From assembly GCF_030532325.1 (NCBI RefSeq), contig NZ_JAUNLS010000005.1, positions 1 through 64,000 on the forward strand: 64,000 nucleotides of DNA, written 5' to 3'. Shown here in pieces: positions 35,866 to 46,677 of this stretch (the stretch's first letter is position 1; each line of letters begins with the position of its first letter). The DNA comes from Corynebacterium sp. Lineage in GTDB: Bacteria > Actinomycetota > Actinomycetes > Mycobacteriales > Mycobacteriaceae. Under the pieces are notes generated by a model. The model ran no database searches. It was not told the DNA's origin and saw only the letters and a program-made list of their open reading frames with translations. The position numbers and the translations under genes are program-made.

Positions 35866-35892
35866 GGGGGCCAGTTTACTAAGCTAAGGCGC

Positions 35893-36570
35893 ATGTCTCG
35901 CTCCATCCCGTCGTCCGAGCTTCGCCAACGCGCGCAGCAGATCAACGCGGAGCTCGCCCGGGAGTACCCCGATGTCCGCTGTGAACTGGACTTTCGCAGT
36001 CCTTTTGAGCTGCTCGTGGCCACGGTGCTCTCGGCGCAGTGCACTGACGCGCGGGTGAACCAGGTGACCCCGGAGCTCTTCCGGCGTTATCCCGACGCCG
36101 CCGCGCTCGCCGCCGCCGATCGCGCCGAGCTCGAGGAACTGCTGCGCCCCTTGGGCTTTCACCGCGCCAAGGCCGGCCACCTTATCGGCATCGGTGAGCA
36201 GCTCATGGCGGAGGGGGACGGGGAGGTTCCGGGGGACGTCGACAAGCTCGTGGCGCTGCCCGGGGTGGGGCGCAAGACCGCGCTGGTGGTGCTGGGTAAC
36301 GCATTTGGGGTGCCGGGCCTGACGGTGGATACGCACTTCGGGCGGCTCATGAAGCGCATGGGGCTGAGCCGCGGGAGCACGCCGCTGAAGATTGAACGGG
36401 ACATTGCCCAGCTCATCCCGGAGGAGGAGTGGACCATGTTTTCCCACCGCATCATCTTTCACGGCCGCCGGGTGTGCCACGCGCGCACGCCGAACTGTCA
36501 GGAGTGCGTGGTGGTCGCGCTGTGCGATGTGGGCCGCGCGCAGCGGCAGCCGGGCGTGAAGGGCCCATAA
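35893..36570 (+). CDS. nth: Endonuclease III
   Basis: The 225-residue bifunctional DNA glycosylase/AP lyase removes oxidised pyrimidines. The HhH motif is LPGVGRKTALVVL with the catalytic Lys, the catalytic Asp is in VDTHFGRL, and the [4Fe-4S] loop follows the C-x6-C-x2-C-x5-C pattern (CHARTPNCQECVVVALC). TAAGCT lies exactly 7 bases before ATG 35893. The order nth-thioredoxin-NUDIX-marP is the same as in mycobacteria. Confidence 0.95.
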   Translation: MSRSIPSSELRQRAQQINAELAREYPDVRCELDFRSPFELLVATVLSAQCTDARVNQVTPELFRRYPDAAALAAADRAELEELLRPLGFHRAKAGHLIGIGEQLMAEGDGEVPGDVDKLVALPGVGRKTALVVLGNAFGVPGLTVDTHFGRLMKRMGLSRGSTPLKIERDIAQLIPEEEWTMFSHRIIFHGRRVCHARTPNCQECVVVALCDVGRAQRQPGVKGP

Positions 36571-36588
36571 AGGGCTAAGGTGGCAGTC

Positions 36589-37182
36589 ATGAAAAAGTAC
36601 GTGCTCGGGACGGTTGCTGTCGCGTTGATTGTGGCCGTGGTGGCCGTCATCGGCGTGCGCTCACTGCTGGGCAAGGGCGAGGAGCCGGAGTTTTCCACGG
36701 CGCAGGACTCCGCGCAGCAGGCGGGCCAGGATTCCGCCGGGGCCGCCGGCCAGCAGCCGGTGGCGGACCGCCCGGTGTGCCCCGCCGGGCCCATCGCCGG
36801 GGTGGATCTGCCCTGCCTGGGGGCCAAGAGCTACGCCGAGGCCCGCGAGGTGCAGATCGTGAACATCTGGGCCTGGTGGTGCGAGCCCTGCCGGGCGGAG
36901 CTGCCCTACTTCCAGCAGATCGCGCGCAAGCACTCCGCGTGGAACGTGGTGGGCGTGCACGCCGACGCCGACGCCGCCAAGGGCGCGGCCTTCCTCGAGG
37001 ACATCGGGGTGGATCTGCCCAGCTACCAGGATGATGACAACTCTTTCGCCGGCGAGCTCGGGCTGCCCGGAGTCATCCCCATCACGCTGGTGGTGGTGGA
37101 CGGCCAGGTCAAGGGAACCTTTGTCAAGCCCTTCACCTCCTCCGAGGAGCTCGATTCCGCCATTCAAGACGTGATTGGATGA
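36589..37182 (+). CDS. TlpA-like membrane-anchored thioredoxin
   Basis: The 197-residue protein has an N-terminal signal anchor (YVLGTVAVALIVAVVAVIGV), a Gln/Ala-rich linker and a TlpA/ResA-type thioredoxin domain with the redox motif WWCEPC and cis-proline in VIPITLVV. It probably acts outside the membrane in disulfide exchange or cytochrome maturation. TAAGGT lies exactly 7 bases before ATG 36589. The stop overlaps the NUDIX gene start by four bases. Confidence 0.87.
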   Translation: MKKYVLGTVAVALIVAVVAVIGVRSLLGKGEEPEFSTAQDSAQQAGQDSAGAAGQQPVADRPVCPAGPIAGVDLPCLGAKSYAEAREVQIVNIWAWWCEPCRAELPYFQQIARKHSAWNVVGVHADADAAKGAAFLEDIGVDLPSYQDDDNSFAGELGLPGVIPITLVVVDGQVKGTFVKPFTSSEELDSAIQDVIG

Positions 37183-37913
37183 GGCGCGAGGATAAGCTCA
37201 CTCACCCCGGCGCAGAGCTCGGCGTCCTGCGCCCCGAGGCCACCCCGGACTGGCTGCGCCCAGCGCTCGGCGTGGACAGCGCGGACACGCAGCGCCGCAT
37301 TGGCGCGAACACCATGGCCCGGCAGATGAAACGCCTGCCGGCGATGAAGAAGGAATCGGCGGTGCTGATCCTGCTCAAGGGGACGAGCGTGGAGGACGCC
37401 GAGGTGCTGCTCACCCACCGCTCGCCGAGCATGCGCTCGCACTCGGGGCAGATCGCCTTTCCCGGCGGGCGCAGGGATCCGGAGGACGCCACGCTTGTGG
37501 ACGTCGCCCTGCGCGAAGCCTGGGAGGAAACCGGCCTGGATCCGCGCAGCGTGACCCCGCTGGAAAAGTGGGAGGAGCTGCACATTCGGGCCACCGGTAA
37601 CCCCGTGCACCCGGTGCTGGCCTACTGGCACGAGCCCGGCGAGGTGTGGCCGGCCAGCCCGGAGGAGACCGATGACGTCTTCCTCGTACCGGTGCGCGAG
37701 CTCATCGAGCCGGAGAACCGCTTCATGGTGGGCCTGGGCCCGTGGAAGGGCCCGGCCTTCCACGTCCGTGACTACGTGGTCTGGGGTTTTACCGGCGGGA
37801 TCCTGGCCACGCTCCTGGATCACGCGGGCTGGTCCTTGGAATGGGATAACAATTCGGTGCACGAGCTGCGTGATACACTCAAGCGCTCTCGAAACAATGA
37901 GAAAATGATTTAG
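37179..37913 (+). CDS. NUDIX hydrolase, CoA pyrophosphatase type
   Basis: The 244-residue protein has a complete NUDIX box beginning GGRRDPEDA and ending REAWEETGL (within residues about 88-112). The upstream SPSMRSHSGQIAFPGG is the UPF0035/CoA-pyrophosphatase signature. It is predicted to hydrolyse CoA to 3',5'-ADP and phosphopantetheine. It overlaps the thioredoxin gene (ATGA). The first 30 residues are less conserved. Confidence 0.87.
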   Translation: MRREDKLTHPGAELGVLRPEATPDWLRPALGVDSADTQRRIGANTMARQMKRLPAMKKESAVLILLKGTSVEDAEVLLTHRSPSMRSHSGQIAFPGGRRDPEDATLVDVALREAWEETGLDPRSVTPLEKWEELHIRATGNPVHPVLAYWHEPGEVWPASPEETDDVFLVPVRELIEPENRFMVGLGPWKGPAFHVRDYVVWGFTGGILATLLDHAGWSLEWDNNSVHELRDTLKRSRNNEKMI

Positions 37914-37994
37914 TTTGCTGCTCTGAGGGCAGCAGGCACTCCTCGCATCACTATCATTTTCACTGTTCATTTAGCCTGAGAAAGCAGCAAACTA
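37911..37994. repeat. 12-bp inverted repeat spanning the NUDIX-marP gap
   Basis: TAGTTTGCTGCT (37911-37922) is the exact complement of AGCAGCAAACTA (37983-37994). The arms border the whole intergenic space, from the NUDIX stop to one base before the marP GTG. An alternative hairpin TGCTG/CAGCA (37917-37921 with 37931-37935) competes with it. It may regulate marP translation or be an excision scar. Confidence 0.65.
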
Positions 37995-37995
37995 C

Positions 37996-39189
37996 GTGTC
38001 GCTTGCCCTGATCCTTGATGGCCTCATTGTGCTCGCCCTTGTCCTCGCCGTGTGGGCAGGCTGGCGCCAGGGGGCCATGTCCGCCGTGCTTTCCGCTATC
38101 GGCATCATCGCAGGCCTCGTGCTGGGCCTCGTGCTCGCCCCGCCCGCCATGCGGCTGACCGAGGCTCCTGCGCTGCGCTTCCTCTTTGCCATTGGCGTCG
38201 TGGTACTCATGGTGGGCCTGGGCCAGCTGGTGGGCGCGAGCCTGGGCGCTCGGTTGCGCGATCGCATGCGCACGCGCTCGGGCCAGCGGGTGGACTCGCT
38301 CATCGGCGCGGCCTTCCAGTCGGTGGCGGTGCTGGTGGTCATCTGGCTGGTTTCCCTGCCCGCGGCCTCCAACATCGGGGGCGCACCGGGGCAGGCGCTG
38401 CGCGAATCACGCATCTTGAGCGGCCTCAACGCGGCCGCGCCCTCGCAGCTGGCCTCCCTACCCAACGGGGTGGCGGCCATGCTCAACGAGTCCGGCCTGC
38501 CGCCGCTGGTCTCGCCGTGGCAGACACCGGGGGACTCCGTGGAGGTCGCCGCACCCGCGCAGGACGTCAGCGACCCGGCGCTGGTGGAGCGCCTGCGCCC
38601 CTCGGTGATACACGTGCTTGGTGACGCCGAAGTGTGCTCCCGCCGCCTCATGGGTTCGGGCTTTGTCACCGCTCCTGACTACGTGATCACCAACGCGCAC
38701 GTGGTAGCCGGCACGGACAAGGTGCGCCTGGATACCGTGGTGGGCCTCAAGGAGGCCGAGGTGGTGTACTACAACTCCGACGTCGACATCGCGGTGCTGC
38801 ACAGCGCCGGGCTGGGCATCGAGCCCCTGCCCTGGGCGGATGACGCCGCCACCACGGGCGACGACGCCATCGTCATGGGATTCCCGCACTCCGGGCCCTT
38901 CGAGGCGCGTATGGCGCGCGTGCGGGATCGCATCACGATTGCCGGGCCGGACATTTACTCCAAGGGCCGCGTGGAGCGCGACGCCTACACGGTGCGCGGC
39001 AGCATCCGGCAGGGCAATTCCGGCGGGCCGATGATCAACCCGGAGGGGCAGGTTCTCGGCGTGGTGTTCGGGGCCTCGGTGGATGATTCCGAGACCGGCT
39101 ACGCCCTGACCGCCGATGAGGTCAAGGGCCATGTGGGGGATGTGACGCAGCTGCGCCAGTCTGTGCAGACTGGCAGCTGCGTGGGCTAG
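37996..39189 (+). CDS. marP: Membrane serine protease MarP
   Basis: The 397-residue protein has four N-terminal membrane segments (CvpA-like domain) and an extracytoplasmic chymotrypsin-like protease. The triad is His235 (TNAHVV), Asp264 (SDVDIAVL) and Ser342 (GNSGGP). Cys214 and Cys395 match the regulatory disulfide of M. tuberculosis MarP, which protects against acid and oxidative stress. The start GTG 37996 has no obvious Shine-Dalgarno and directly follows a 12-bp inverted repeat. The stop lies within a 20-bp palindrome shared with dppDF. Confidence 0.92.
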   Translation: MSLALILDGLIVLALVLAVWAGWRQGAMSAVLSAIGIIAGLVLGLVLAPPAMRLTEAPALRFLFAIGVVVLMVGLGQLVGASLGARLRDRMRTRSGQRVDSLIGAAFQSVAVLVVIWLVSLPAASNIGGAPGQALRESRILSGLNAAAPSQLASLPNGVAAMLNESGLPPLVSPWQTPGDSVEVAAPAQDVSDPALVERLRPSVIHVLGDAEVCSRRLMGSGFVTAPDYVITNAHVVAGTDKVRLDTVVGLKEAEVVYYNSDVDIAVLHSAGLGIEPLPWADDAATTGDDAIVMGFPHSGPFEARMARVRDRITIAGPDIYSKGRVERDAYTVRGSIRQGNSGGPMINPEGQVLGVVFGASVDDSETGYALTADEVKGHVGDVTQLRQSVQTGSCVG

Positions 39190-39203
39190 CAGCCAGCTGG
39201 CTG

Positions 39204-39206
<3 letters not shown>
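39187..39206. terminator. 20-bp perfect palindrome joining marP and dppDF stops
   Basis: TAGCAGCCAGCTGGCTGCTA is self-complementary. Its first three bases are the marP stop and its last three the dppDF stop on the other strand. It could act as a bidirectional terminator or ribosome-release hairpin; there is no T-run. Confidence 0.6.
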
Positions 39207-40936
<1,730 letters not shown>

Positions 40937-40937
<1 letters not shown>

Positions 40938-41896
40938 TAGCGTTTCCTTGCCTTCGGATCGAGGGCGTCGCGGACGACGTCACCCATCATGATGAAGCTC
41001 AACACGGTCAGGCCCAGAGCACCCGCCGGGTAGAACAGGACCGCCGGGTTCACGCGCAGGGAGGCCTGGGCGTCGGAGATGTCGCCGCCCCAGGACACGA
41101 AAGTCGGCGGCAGGCCGATGCCCAGGAAGGACAGCGTGGCCTCGGCGACGATGTAGGTGCCCAGCGCCACGGTGGCGTAGGAGATGATGGGGGCGGCCGC
41201 GTTGGGCAGGATGTGGCTGAAGAGGATGTGCCAGTTGGAGGCGCCGATGGAGCGGGCGGACTGGACGAATTCCTCGTTCTTGATGGAGACCACGGCGCCG
41301 CGAGTAATACGGGCGATGGAGACCCAGCCGAAGAGGCCCAGCACGAGGACCACGGTGATGATGGTGCGGTGCTCCTTGAACATCTGCATGACCACGATGG
41401 CGGCCAGCACCAGCGGGATGGCGAAGAAGATGTCGGTGATGCGGGAGAGCACCGAGTCGATCCAGCCACCGAAGAAGCCAGCTACGGCGCCGATGAGGGA
41501 GCCCAGGACCACCACGAGGGCGGTGGTGAGCACGCCGACGGCCACGGAGGCGCGTGCGCCGTAGATGACGCGGGCGTAGATGTCGCAGCCCTGGCGGTTG
41601 AAGCCAAAGGGGTGGCCCGGCTCAGCCGGTGCCAGCGACTTGGAGAGCTCGCACATGCGCGGGTCGGTGTTGGTGAACAGGCCGGGGAAGACCGCCAGCA
41701 TGATGGCCAGTAGGATCATCACCGCGGCGATCCAGAACAGCGGGCGGCGGCGCAGGTAGCGCCAGGCCTCGCCCCACTGGGAGGAGGGGGCGGACTCGTC
41801 CTTGACGGCGTCGACCGCGCCGAGGCCGGTCTCATCGACCTCGGAGATGAAGTGCTCCTGGCCGGGGTAGTGAGTGGTTTTCTCAAAATTAGGCAT
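40937..41896 (-). CDS. dppC: Peptide ABC transporter permease DppC
   Basis: The 319-residue inner-membrane permease has an OppC N-terminal segment, six membrane helices and the EAA-like loop (EFVQSARSIGASNWHILFSHILPNA). I chose ATG 41896, which overlaps the dppB stop by 8 bases, over an upstream in-frame start. It pairs with DppB. Confidence 0.92.
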
Positions 41897-42815
41897 AGCG
41901 GATCCTCGGATCAAGTACGGCGTACAGGAGGTCAACCAGCAGGTTGGCGATGATGTAGATGATCACCAGCACGGTGGTGAAGGAGACGATGGTGGTCGGC
42001 TCACCACGCAGAATGGCCTGGTACATGGTGCCGCCCACGCCGTTGATGCCGAAGATGCCCTCGGTGACGATGGCGCCGGTCATCAGGGCGCCGATGTCGG
42101 CGCCGATGAAGGTGGCCACCGGAATCAGCGAGTTGCGCAGCACGTGGCGGGTGGTCACCGAGAAGTTGGACAGGCCCTTGGCGCGCGCGGTGCGCACGTA
42201 ATCGGCGCGCAAGTTCTCGGAGACGGACTGGCGCGTCAGGCGGATGACGTAGGCCAGGGACAGCGCGCCGAGCACCATGGCGGGCATGAGCAGCGACTTC
42301 ACCGTGGCATTCGCGCCGACGGTCACCGGCAGAACACCCCACTTAATACCCACGAGGTACTGGAAGACGAAGCCGATGACGAAGGAAGGCACAGCGATGA
42401 CCAGCAGGGACATGACCAGGACGGTGGAATCGAAGATGCCGCCGCGGCGCATACCGGCGATAACGCCGAGCAGGATGCCGAAGACGGACTCGAAGATGAT
42501 GGCCATGACCGTCAGCTTCACCGTGACCGGGAAGGCGTTGGCCATTACCTCGGTGACGGGGACACCGGAGAAGGTGGTGCCGAAGTCCAGCATGAAAATG
42601 CCCTTGATGTAGAGCAGGTACTGGATGATGAAGGGCTTATCCAGGTTGTACTCTGCTTCGATCCTGGCGCGGGCTGCCTCGGTGAGGCCGCGGTCTCCGC
42701 CGAGTGCCTCGACTGGGTCGCCTGGCATCAAGAAGACAAGCGCGTAGATGAGCAAGGTGGCTCCGAAGAACACCGGGATCATCTGGAGCACTCGTCGCCC
42801 GATATAGCGCAACAT
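41889..42815 (-). CDS. dppB: Peptide ABC transporter permease DppB
   Basis: The 308-residue permease begins MLRYIGRRVLQMIPVFFGATLLIYALVFLMPGDP, the typical DppB/OppB first helix. Its EAA loop is DYVRTARAKGLSNFSVTTRHVLRNSLIPV. The start ATG follows AAAGGAC. It comes first in the dppB-dppC-dppDF run. The binding-protein gene dppA lies 411 bases upstream on the same strand behind its own terminator. Confidence 0.93.
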   Translation of the reverse strand: MLRYIGRRVLQMIPVFFGATLLIYALVFLMPGDPVEALGGDRGLTEAARARIEAEYNLDKPFIIQYLLYIKGIFMLDFGTTFSGVPVTEVMANAFPVTVKLTVMAIIFESVFGILLGVIAGMRRGGIFDSTVLVMSLLVIAVPSFVIGFVFQYLVGIKWGVLPVTVGANATVKSLLMPAMVLGALSLAYVIRLTRQSVSENLRADYVRTARAKGLSNFSVTTRHVLRNSLIPVATFIGADIGALMTGAIVTEGIFGINGVGGTMYQAILRGEPTTIVSFTTVLVIIYIIANLLVDLLYAVLDPRIRYA

Positions 42816-43226
42816 AGTGTTGTCCTTTACTTATTTGTGTGCAGTGCGTGCCGACGCCCCTCGTCTCCGGAGAGTTCGCCAGACATGGCTACCCGGCATA
42901 TTAGTGTGTGATCCACTGTCGTTAGAAATCTATAGAGCTGCTCAAATCACAAGAAACTGATTCTTTCTTGACTTCTCAGCAGCTGAGATTCCAGTAGCCG
43001 CAGCTAATACGCCCCAATGCCGGGCGTGCGTGGTGGGGTGAGATGGGGGCGTCGCCACGTGGTCGGGGGCACCCGCTTTGTTAATGGCTGAACATCCATA
43101 GCTCGCCCTAATGACTACGTGTGGGGGTGCTGGGGTGGAGCGCGCCGCGGGTAGAACGGCAACACCCCGGCCCGCTGGTGCGGAACCGGGGTGGGCGAGC
43201 GCCTTGAGGCGCGGACTCCGGAGGGA
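42816..43226. other. Gap between dppA and dppB
   Basis: This 411-base stretch has no credible gene. It contains the dppA terminator (43163-43193) and presumably a dppB promoter in the AT-rich part (42900-42980). Nothing else was recognised. Confidence 0.6.
43163..43193 (-). terminator. dppA terminator
   Basis: CACCCCGG (43163-43170) pairs with CCGGGGTG (43186-43193). On the minus strand the stem is followed by TTGCCGTT. It lies 34 bases after the dppA stop and may allow partial read-through into dppBC, giving more binding protein than transporter. Confidence 0.7.
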
Positions 43227-44816
43227 TTACTCCTTGGTGATGGCCTCGTAGACCGGGACGCCCTTCCAGTTGAAGGCGGCGTTGCCCACGGCCTCAGAGA
43301 AGCCACCGGTGGTGTTCGGGTACCACAGCGGGATGGCCGGAAGCTCCTCAAAGAGGATGGCCTGCGCCTCGTTGTACTTCTTGGCTGCTTCCTCATCGGT
43401 AGCGGAAGTTGCGGCCTCGTTGAGCAGCTTGTCAAACTCCGGGTTGGAGTAGTCGCCGTCGTTGGAGGAGGCGTTGGTGGCGTACAGCGGGGCAAGGAAG
43501 TTGCCCAGGCTCGGGAAGTCTGCCTGCCAGCCGGTGCGGAAGGCGGTCTTGATGGTGCGGTTGGTCACCTCGTCACGCAGCGACTTGAAGTCCGGGTACG
43601 GGGCGCCCACGGCCTCAATGCCCAGGGTGTTCTTGATGGAGTTGGATACGGCGTCGACCCAGCTCTTGTGGCCGCCGTCGGAGTTGTAGGCGATCTCGAA
43701 GGACGGGGACTCCCACTTGTTCATCTCATCGGCCTTGGCCCACAGCTCCTTGGCCTTCTTCGGGTCATACTTGACAACCTCATTGCCCTTGATGTCCTCG
43801 GAGAAGCCGGGCAGGACCGGGGAGGTGAAGTCGGTGGCCGGGGTGCGGGTGCCCTTGAAGATGGTCTCTGTGATCTCCTCGCGGTTGATGGCGTAGGAGA
43901 TGGCCTGGCGGCGCAGCTTGCCTTCCTCCCCGGAGAAGTGCTCGAGGTTCTCGCCGATGGTGAAGGACTGGAAACCGGCGTAGGGCTGGTTCACGGCGCG
44001 GTCACCGAGGTCGGCCTCGTAGACGTCGAAAGCGGAATCCGGGATGGAATCCAGCACGTCGAGGTTGCCGGAGAGGAGGTCGGCGTAGGCCGCATCCTGG
44101 GAGGCGTAGAAGACGAACTTGATGCCGTCGTTGGCCGGGGTGCGGTCACCCTTGTACTCCTCGTTGGGTACGACGGTGGCGTCAGCGTTGTGGTTCCACT
44201 CAGCCAGCTTGTAGGGGCCGTTGCTGATCGGATTCTCGCCGTAGGCCCTCATGTCATCGAAGGCGGACTCGTGCAGCGGGTAGAACGCGGAGTAGCCCAG
44301 CTGGGAGGGGAAGTCCTGCTCCGGGGAAGACAGCTCGATGGTGAAGGTGTGATCGTCGACGATCTGCAGGCCCTCGAGCTTCTCGACGCCCTCCTTGTAG
44401 CCCTTGATGTTGCTGAAGAAGGATGCGGCGAGCTGGTCGTTGGCCACGGCGTAGTTCCAGGCGTCAACGAAGTTCTTGGAGGTCACCGGGGAGCCATCGG
44501 AGAAGGTGGACTCCTTGAGATTGACGGTGAACTTGGTGTTGTCCTCGTTGGGCTCGATGGACTCGGCCAGCTCGTTCTTGGTCTCGCCGTCCTTGTCGTA
44601 GTAGACGAGACCGGAGTAGATGGAGTCGATGATACGGCCGCCGCCGGTCTCGTTGGTGTTGGCTGGGATCAGCGGGTTCTGCGGCTCGCTGCCCCAGGCG
44701 GTGACGTAGTTCTCGCCGCTGGCGGCGGAGTTGCCACCTTCGCCGCCGCCGCAAGCAGCCAGGGTGAGAGACAGAGAAGCTGCGGACACCACAGCAAGAG
44801 TCTTCTTGATGGTCAT
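43227..44816 (-). CDS. dppA: Peptide-binding lipoprotein of the Dpp ABC transporter
   Basis: The 529-residue protein is an SBP family 5 extracellular solute-binding lipoprotein. Its signal peptide ends in the lipobox LAAC with the lipidated Cys22. Typical blocks include FTVNLKESTFSDGSPVTSKNF and LRRQAISYAINREEI. It captures oligopeptides outside the membrane for the DppBC-DF importer. I chose ATG 44816, which gives a standard lipoprotein signal; GGAGG lies about 13 bases upstream. Confidence 0.93.
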   Translation of the reverse strand: MTIKKTLAVVSAASLSLTLAACGGGEGGNSAASGENYVTAWGSEPQNPLIPANTNETGGGRIIDSIYSGLVYYDKDGETKNELAESIEPNEDNTKFTVNLKESTFSDGSPVTSKNFVDAWNYAVANDQLAASFFSNIKGYKEGVEKLEGLQIVDDHTFTIELSSPEQDFPSQLGYSAFYPLHESAFDDMRAYGENPISNGPYKLAEWNHNADATVVPNEEYKGDRTPANDGIKFVFYASQDAAYADLLSGNLDVLDSIPDSAFDVYEADLGDRAVNQPYAGFQSFTIGENLEHFSGEEGKLRRQAISYAINREEITETIFKGTRTPATDFTSPVLPGFSEDIKGNEVVKYDPKKAKELWAKADEMNKWESPSFEIAYNSDGGHKSWVDAVSNSIKNTLGIEAVGAPYPDFKSLRDEVTNRTIKTAFRTGWQADFPSLGNFLAPLYATNASSNDGDYSNPEFDKLLNEAATSATDEEAAKKYNEAQAILFEELPAIPLWYPNTTGGFSEAVGNAAFNWKGVPVYEAITKE

Positions 44817-44990
44817 GAGGGGGAGAGACCTCCGTGTCGCGATAAACAGTGGGAAAACCTTCAAGCGGTTTTCTATGAAGCTACCGGGGCGCGCTCTCAT
44901 ATACAAGGATTTGGATAGTATGCGTCGTGTTTAGAAACTATACATCGTTAGTTAATATTCACCCACCTGCATGTTTGTGACAGGAGTGAC

Positions 44991-45019
44991 GAAAAGCGCC
45001 ACCCCTTTGTGGGGTGACG
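44991..45019 (-). terminator. Terminator of the epoxide-hydrolase-like gene
   Basis: CACCCC/GGGGTG with loop ACAAA on the minus strand (44998-45019) is followed by GCTTTTC. It lies 20 bases after the stop at 45039. Confidence 0.78.
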
Positions 45020-45038
45020 CTCGGACACCATGTGTCTG

Positions 45039-45950
45039 TTACTTATCTCGCAGCCAAGAGATAAGTGACGCGGAAAACTCCCGAGGATTCTCCAGGAAAG
45101 GCAGATTCTTGGTCCCCGGAATGGAGGTGGCCGTGAACCTGCCAGTGCAGCGCCGCGTCGCGCGCCGGGCCAACGGTTGCCAGAGGTGCTGCTGCGCGTG
45201 GATGAAGAGCACCGGGCAAGAGACCTTGGAGTCGATCCAGGCCAGCGGCACCACCGCGGTGCGCAGCCGGTGATTCCACACGATGCCTCGGCTCACGCTG
45301 CCGATGCGCGAGGCCGTGATGCGCAGCGCCAGGGCCTCCTCGCGGGCGCTGCTGTCAAAGGAACTCAGCGTGTTCAGCGCCATCTCCCGCTGGTAAGAAG
45401 ACTCGCGCAGCAAGGGATTGTGGCGGCTGACAGCGTTGCCGGTGTGGCAGAGCAGGGCGCGCAGCAGCAACCAGCTGAAGTCCCAGGGGCGGGCGGCCAT
45501 GGCGCGGCGCAGGTCCGTGGGGTGTGCCGAGGACACGGAGACAAGCCCCCGTACCCGCTCGGGGCGTTGGGTGGCCAGTGCCCAGGCCACCGCGCCGCCG
45601 CTGTCGGCGCCGACGAGGAAGGCATCATCATGCCCGAGCGCCTGGATGACCCCGGAGACGTCGCCCACTGCGGCCCGGATGTCCTGGCCCAGCTCCACCG
45701 GGGGCTTATCCGACATGCCGAAGCCGCGCATATCAATCGCAGCGACGTGGAAGCCGGCCTCGGCCAGCGGGGCGATGACCGCGCGGAAATCGAACCAGCC
45801 GCCGAAGGAACCGTGCAGCAGCAGGACCAAGGGATCGGCCGGATCGCCGGCGGTGGCGGCGTGCAATCGCAACCCGCGGGTGTGGAGCAGCTCGTGGCTG
45901 AAGGGGCCGTCGAGTTCCACCACAGAGGGGGACAGCGGAGAGTGAGCCAT
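45039..45950 (-). CDS. Alpha/beta hydrolase, epoxide hydrolase-like (EphE type)
   Basis: The 303-residue alpha/beta hydrolase has the oxyanion motif HGSFGGW and nucleophile elbow GADSGG, where Asp116 occupies the nucleophile position as in epoxide hydrolases and dehalogenases. The gene lies near marP as ephE does in M. tuberculosis (Rv3670 next to Rv3671c). The region where the catalytic His should sit reads GTKNLPFLENPREF, with Asn in the expected His place, so activity is doubtful. ATG 45950 follows AAAGGATG. Confidence 0.78.
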   Translation of the reverse strand: MAHSPLSPSVVELDGPFSHELLHTRGLRLHAATAGDPADPLVLLLHGSFGGWFDFRAVIAPLAEAGFHVAAIDMRGFGMSDKPPVELGQDIRAAVGDVSGVIQALGHDDAFLVGADSGGAVAWALATQRPERVRGLVSVSSAHPTDLRRAMAARPWDFSWLLLRALLCHTGNAVSRHNPLLRESSYQREMALNTLSSFDSSAREEALALRITASRIGSVSRGIVWNHRLRTAVVPLAWIDSKVSCPVLFIHAQQHLWQPLARRATRRCTGRFTATSIPGTKNLPFLENPREFSASLISWLRDK

Positions 45951-46059
45951 GACATCCTTTCGGCTAAGGGGGCCAGAAACACCAAACCGCCCGAGAGAAT
46001 CTCAGGCGGGAACGGGGTGCTATGCACTGCGGCGCGCAGGCGGCGCCGCGGGTGAAACT

Positions 46060-46554
46060 TTAGGTGTAGAGGCCGCGGTCGATGGACTTCGTGGCCTTGC
46101 CCGGTACCAGCTTCTTGAGCTGCTTGGCGGATTCGATGGTCTTCTCCGGGGCCTTGACCTGCTTGATCTGCTTGACGCCGATGAGGGCAACAACGCCGGC
46201 GACGACGATCATGATGAGAAAGACAATGAGGAACGCTGCCCAGCGGTCCATCCACTTGGCCAGCAGCTCAGCCAGGAAGAAAAAGAAGAAGAAGGAGCTG
46301 TAGAGGGCCACGGTACCGGCGACACCAAACATGCCGGCGCCGATGCCGCCCTTCTTGGCGGAGGCTGCGAGCTCGGTCTTGGCCAACTCAACCTCGGAAC
46401 GCACCAGCTGCGACATCTGCTCGGTGGCGTTGGACACCAGCTGGCCGATGGATGCCTCGCCGCGGCGGGAGGTGTCAACATCGCTCAGCGGGATTCCATC
46501 AACCTTGGGGGCGAACTGATTAGTCCCGTCGGTGAATAGTCCTTCGTTGCTCAC
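46060..46554 (-). CDS. Phage holin-like (superfamily III/DUF1469) membrane protein
   Basis: The 164-residue protein has an N-terminal cytoplasmic segment, an amphipathic helix (LVRSEVELAKTEL) and two membrane helices (LYSSFFFFFFLAELLA, FLIVFLIMIVVAGVVAL) and a basic C-terminal tail. This is the actinobacterial DUF1469/holin-3-6 pattern, found next to marP-ephE in mycobacteria as well. It is not a phage gene here; its function is unknown. GTG 46554 follows TAGGAG. Confidence 0.82.
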   Translation of the reverse strand: MSNEGLFTDGTNQFAPKVDGIPLSDVDTSRRGEASIGQLVSNATEQMSQLVRSEVELAKTELAASAKKGGIGAGMFGVAGTVALYSSFFFFFFLAELLAKWMDRWAAFLIVFLIMIVVAGVVALIGVKQIKQVKAPEKTIESAKQLKKLVPGKATKSIDRGLYT

Positions 46555-46677
46555 GGTAAAAACTCCTACAGTTTGTTTCAGCGCGTTTATTTTTAGTCGA
46601 TATGGGCCATAGTAATGGCTTTTGGAAAGCTCATGGGGCTAGGCTCGCGAAGAGGGTACGGGGTTATCCTAATCGTT

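Noticed and set aside
35696..35887. 63-codon plus-strand ORF upstream of nth
   Set aside because: Arg/Ser-rich and overlaps promoter sequence; the minus-strand 29-codon ORF in the same place is far more protein-like.
46060..46554. Holin-like gene as a prophage remnant
   Set aside because: No other phage genes nearby; this holin-superfamily protein is a standard actinobacterial core gene next to marP/ephE-type genes.
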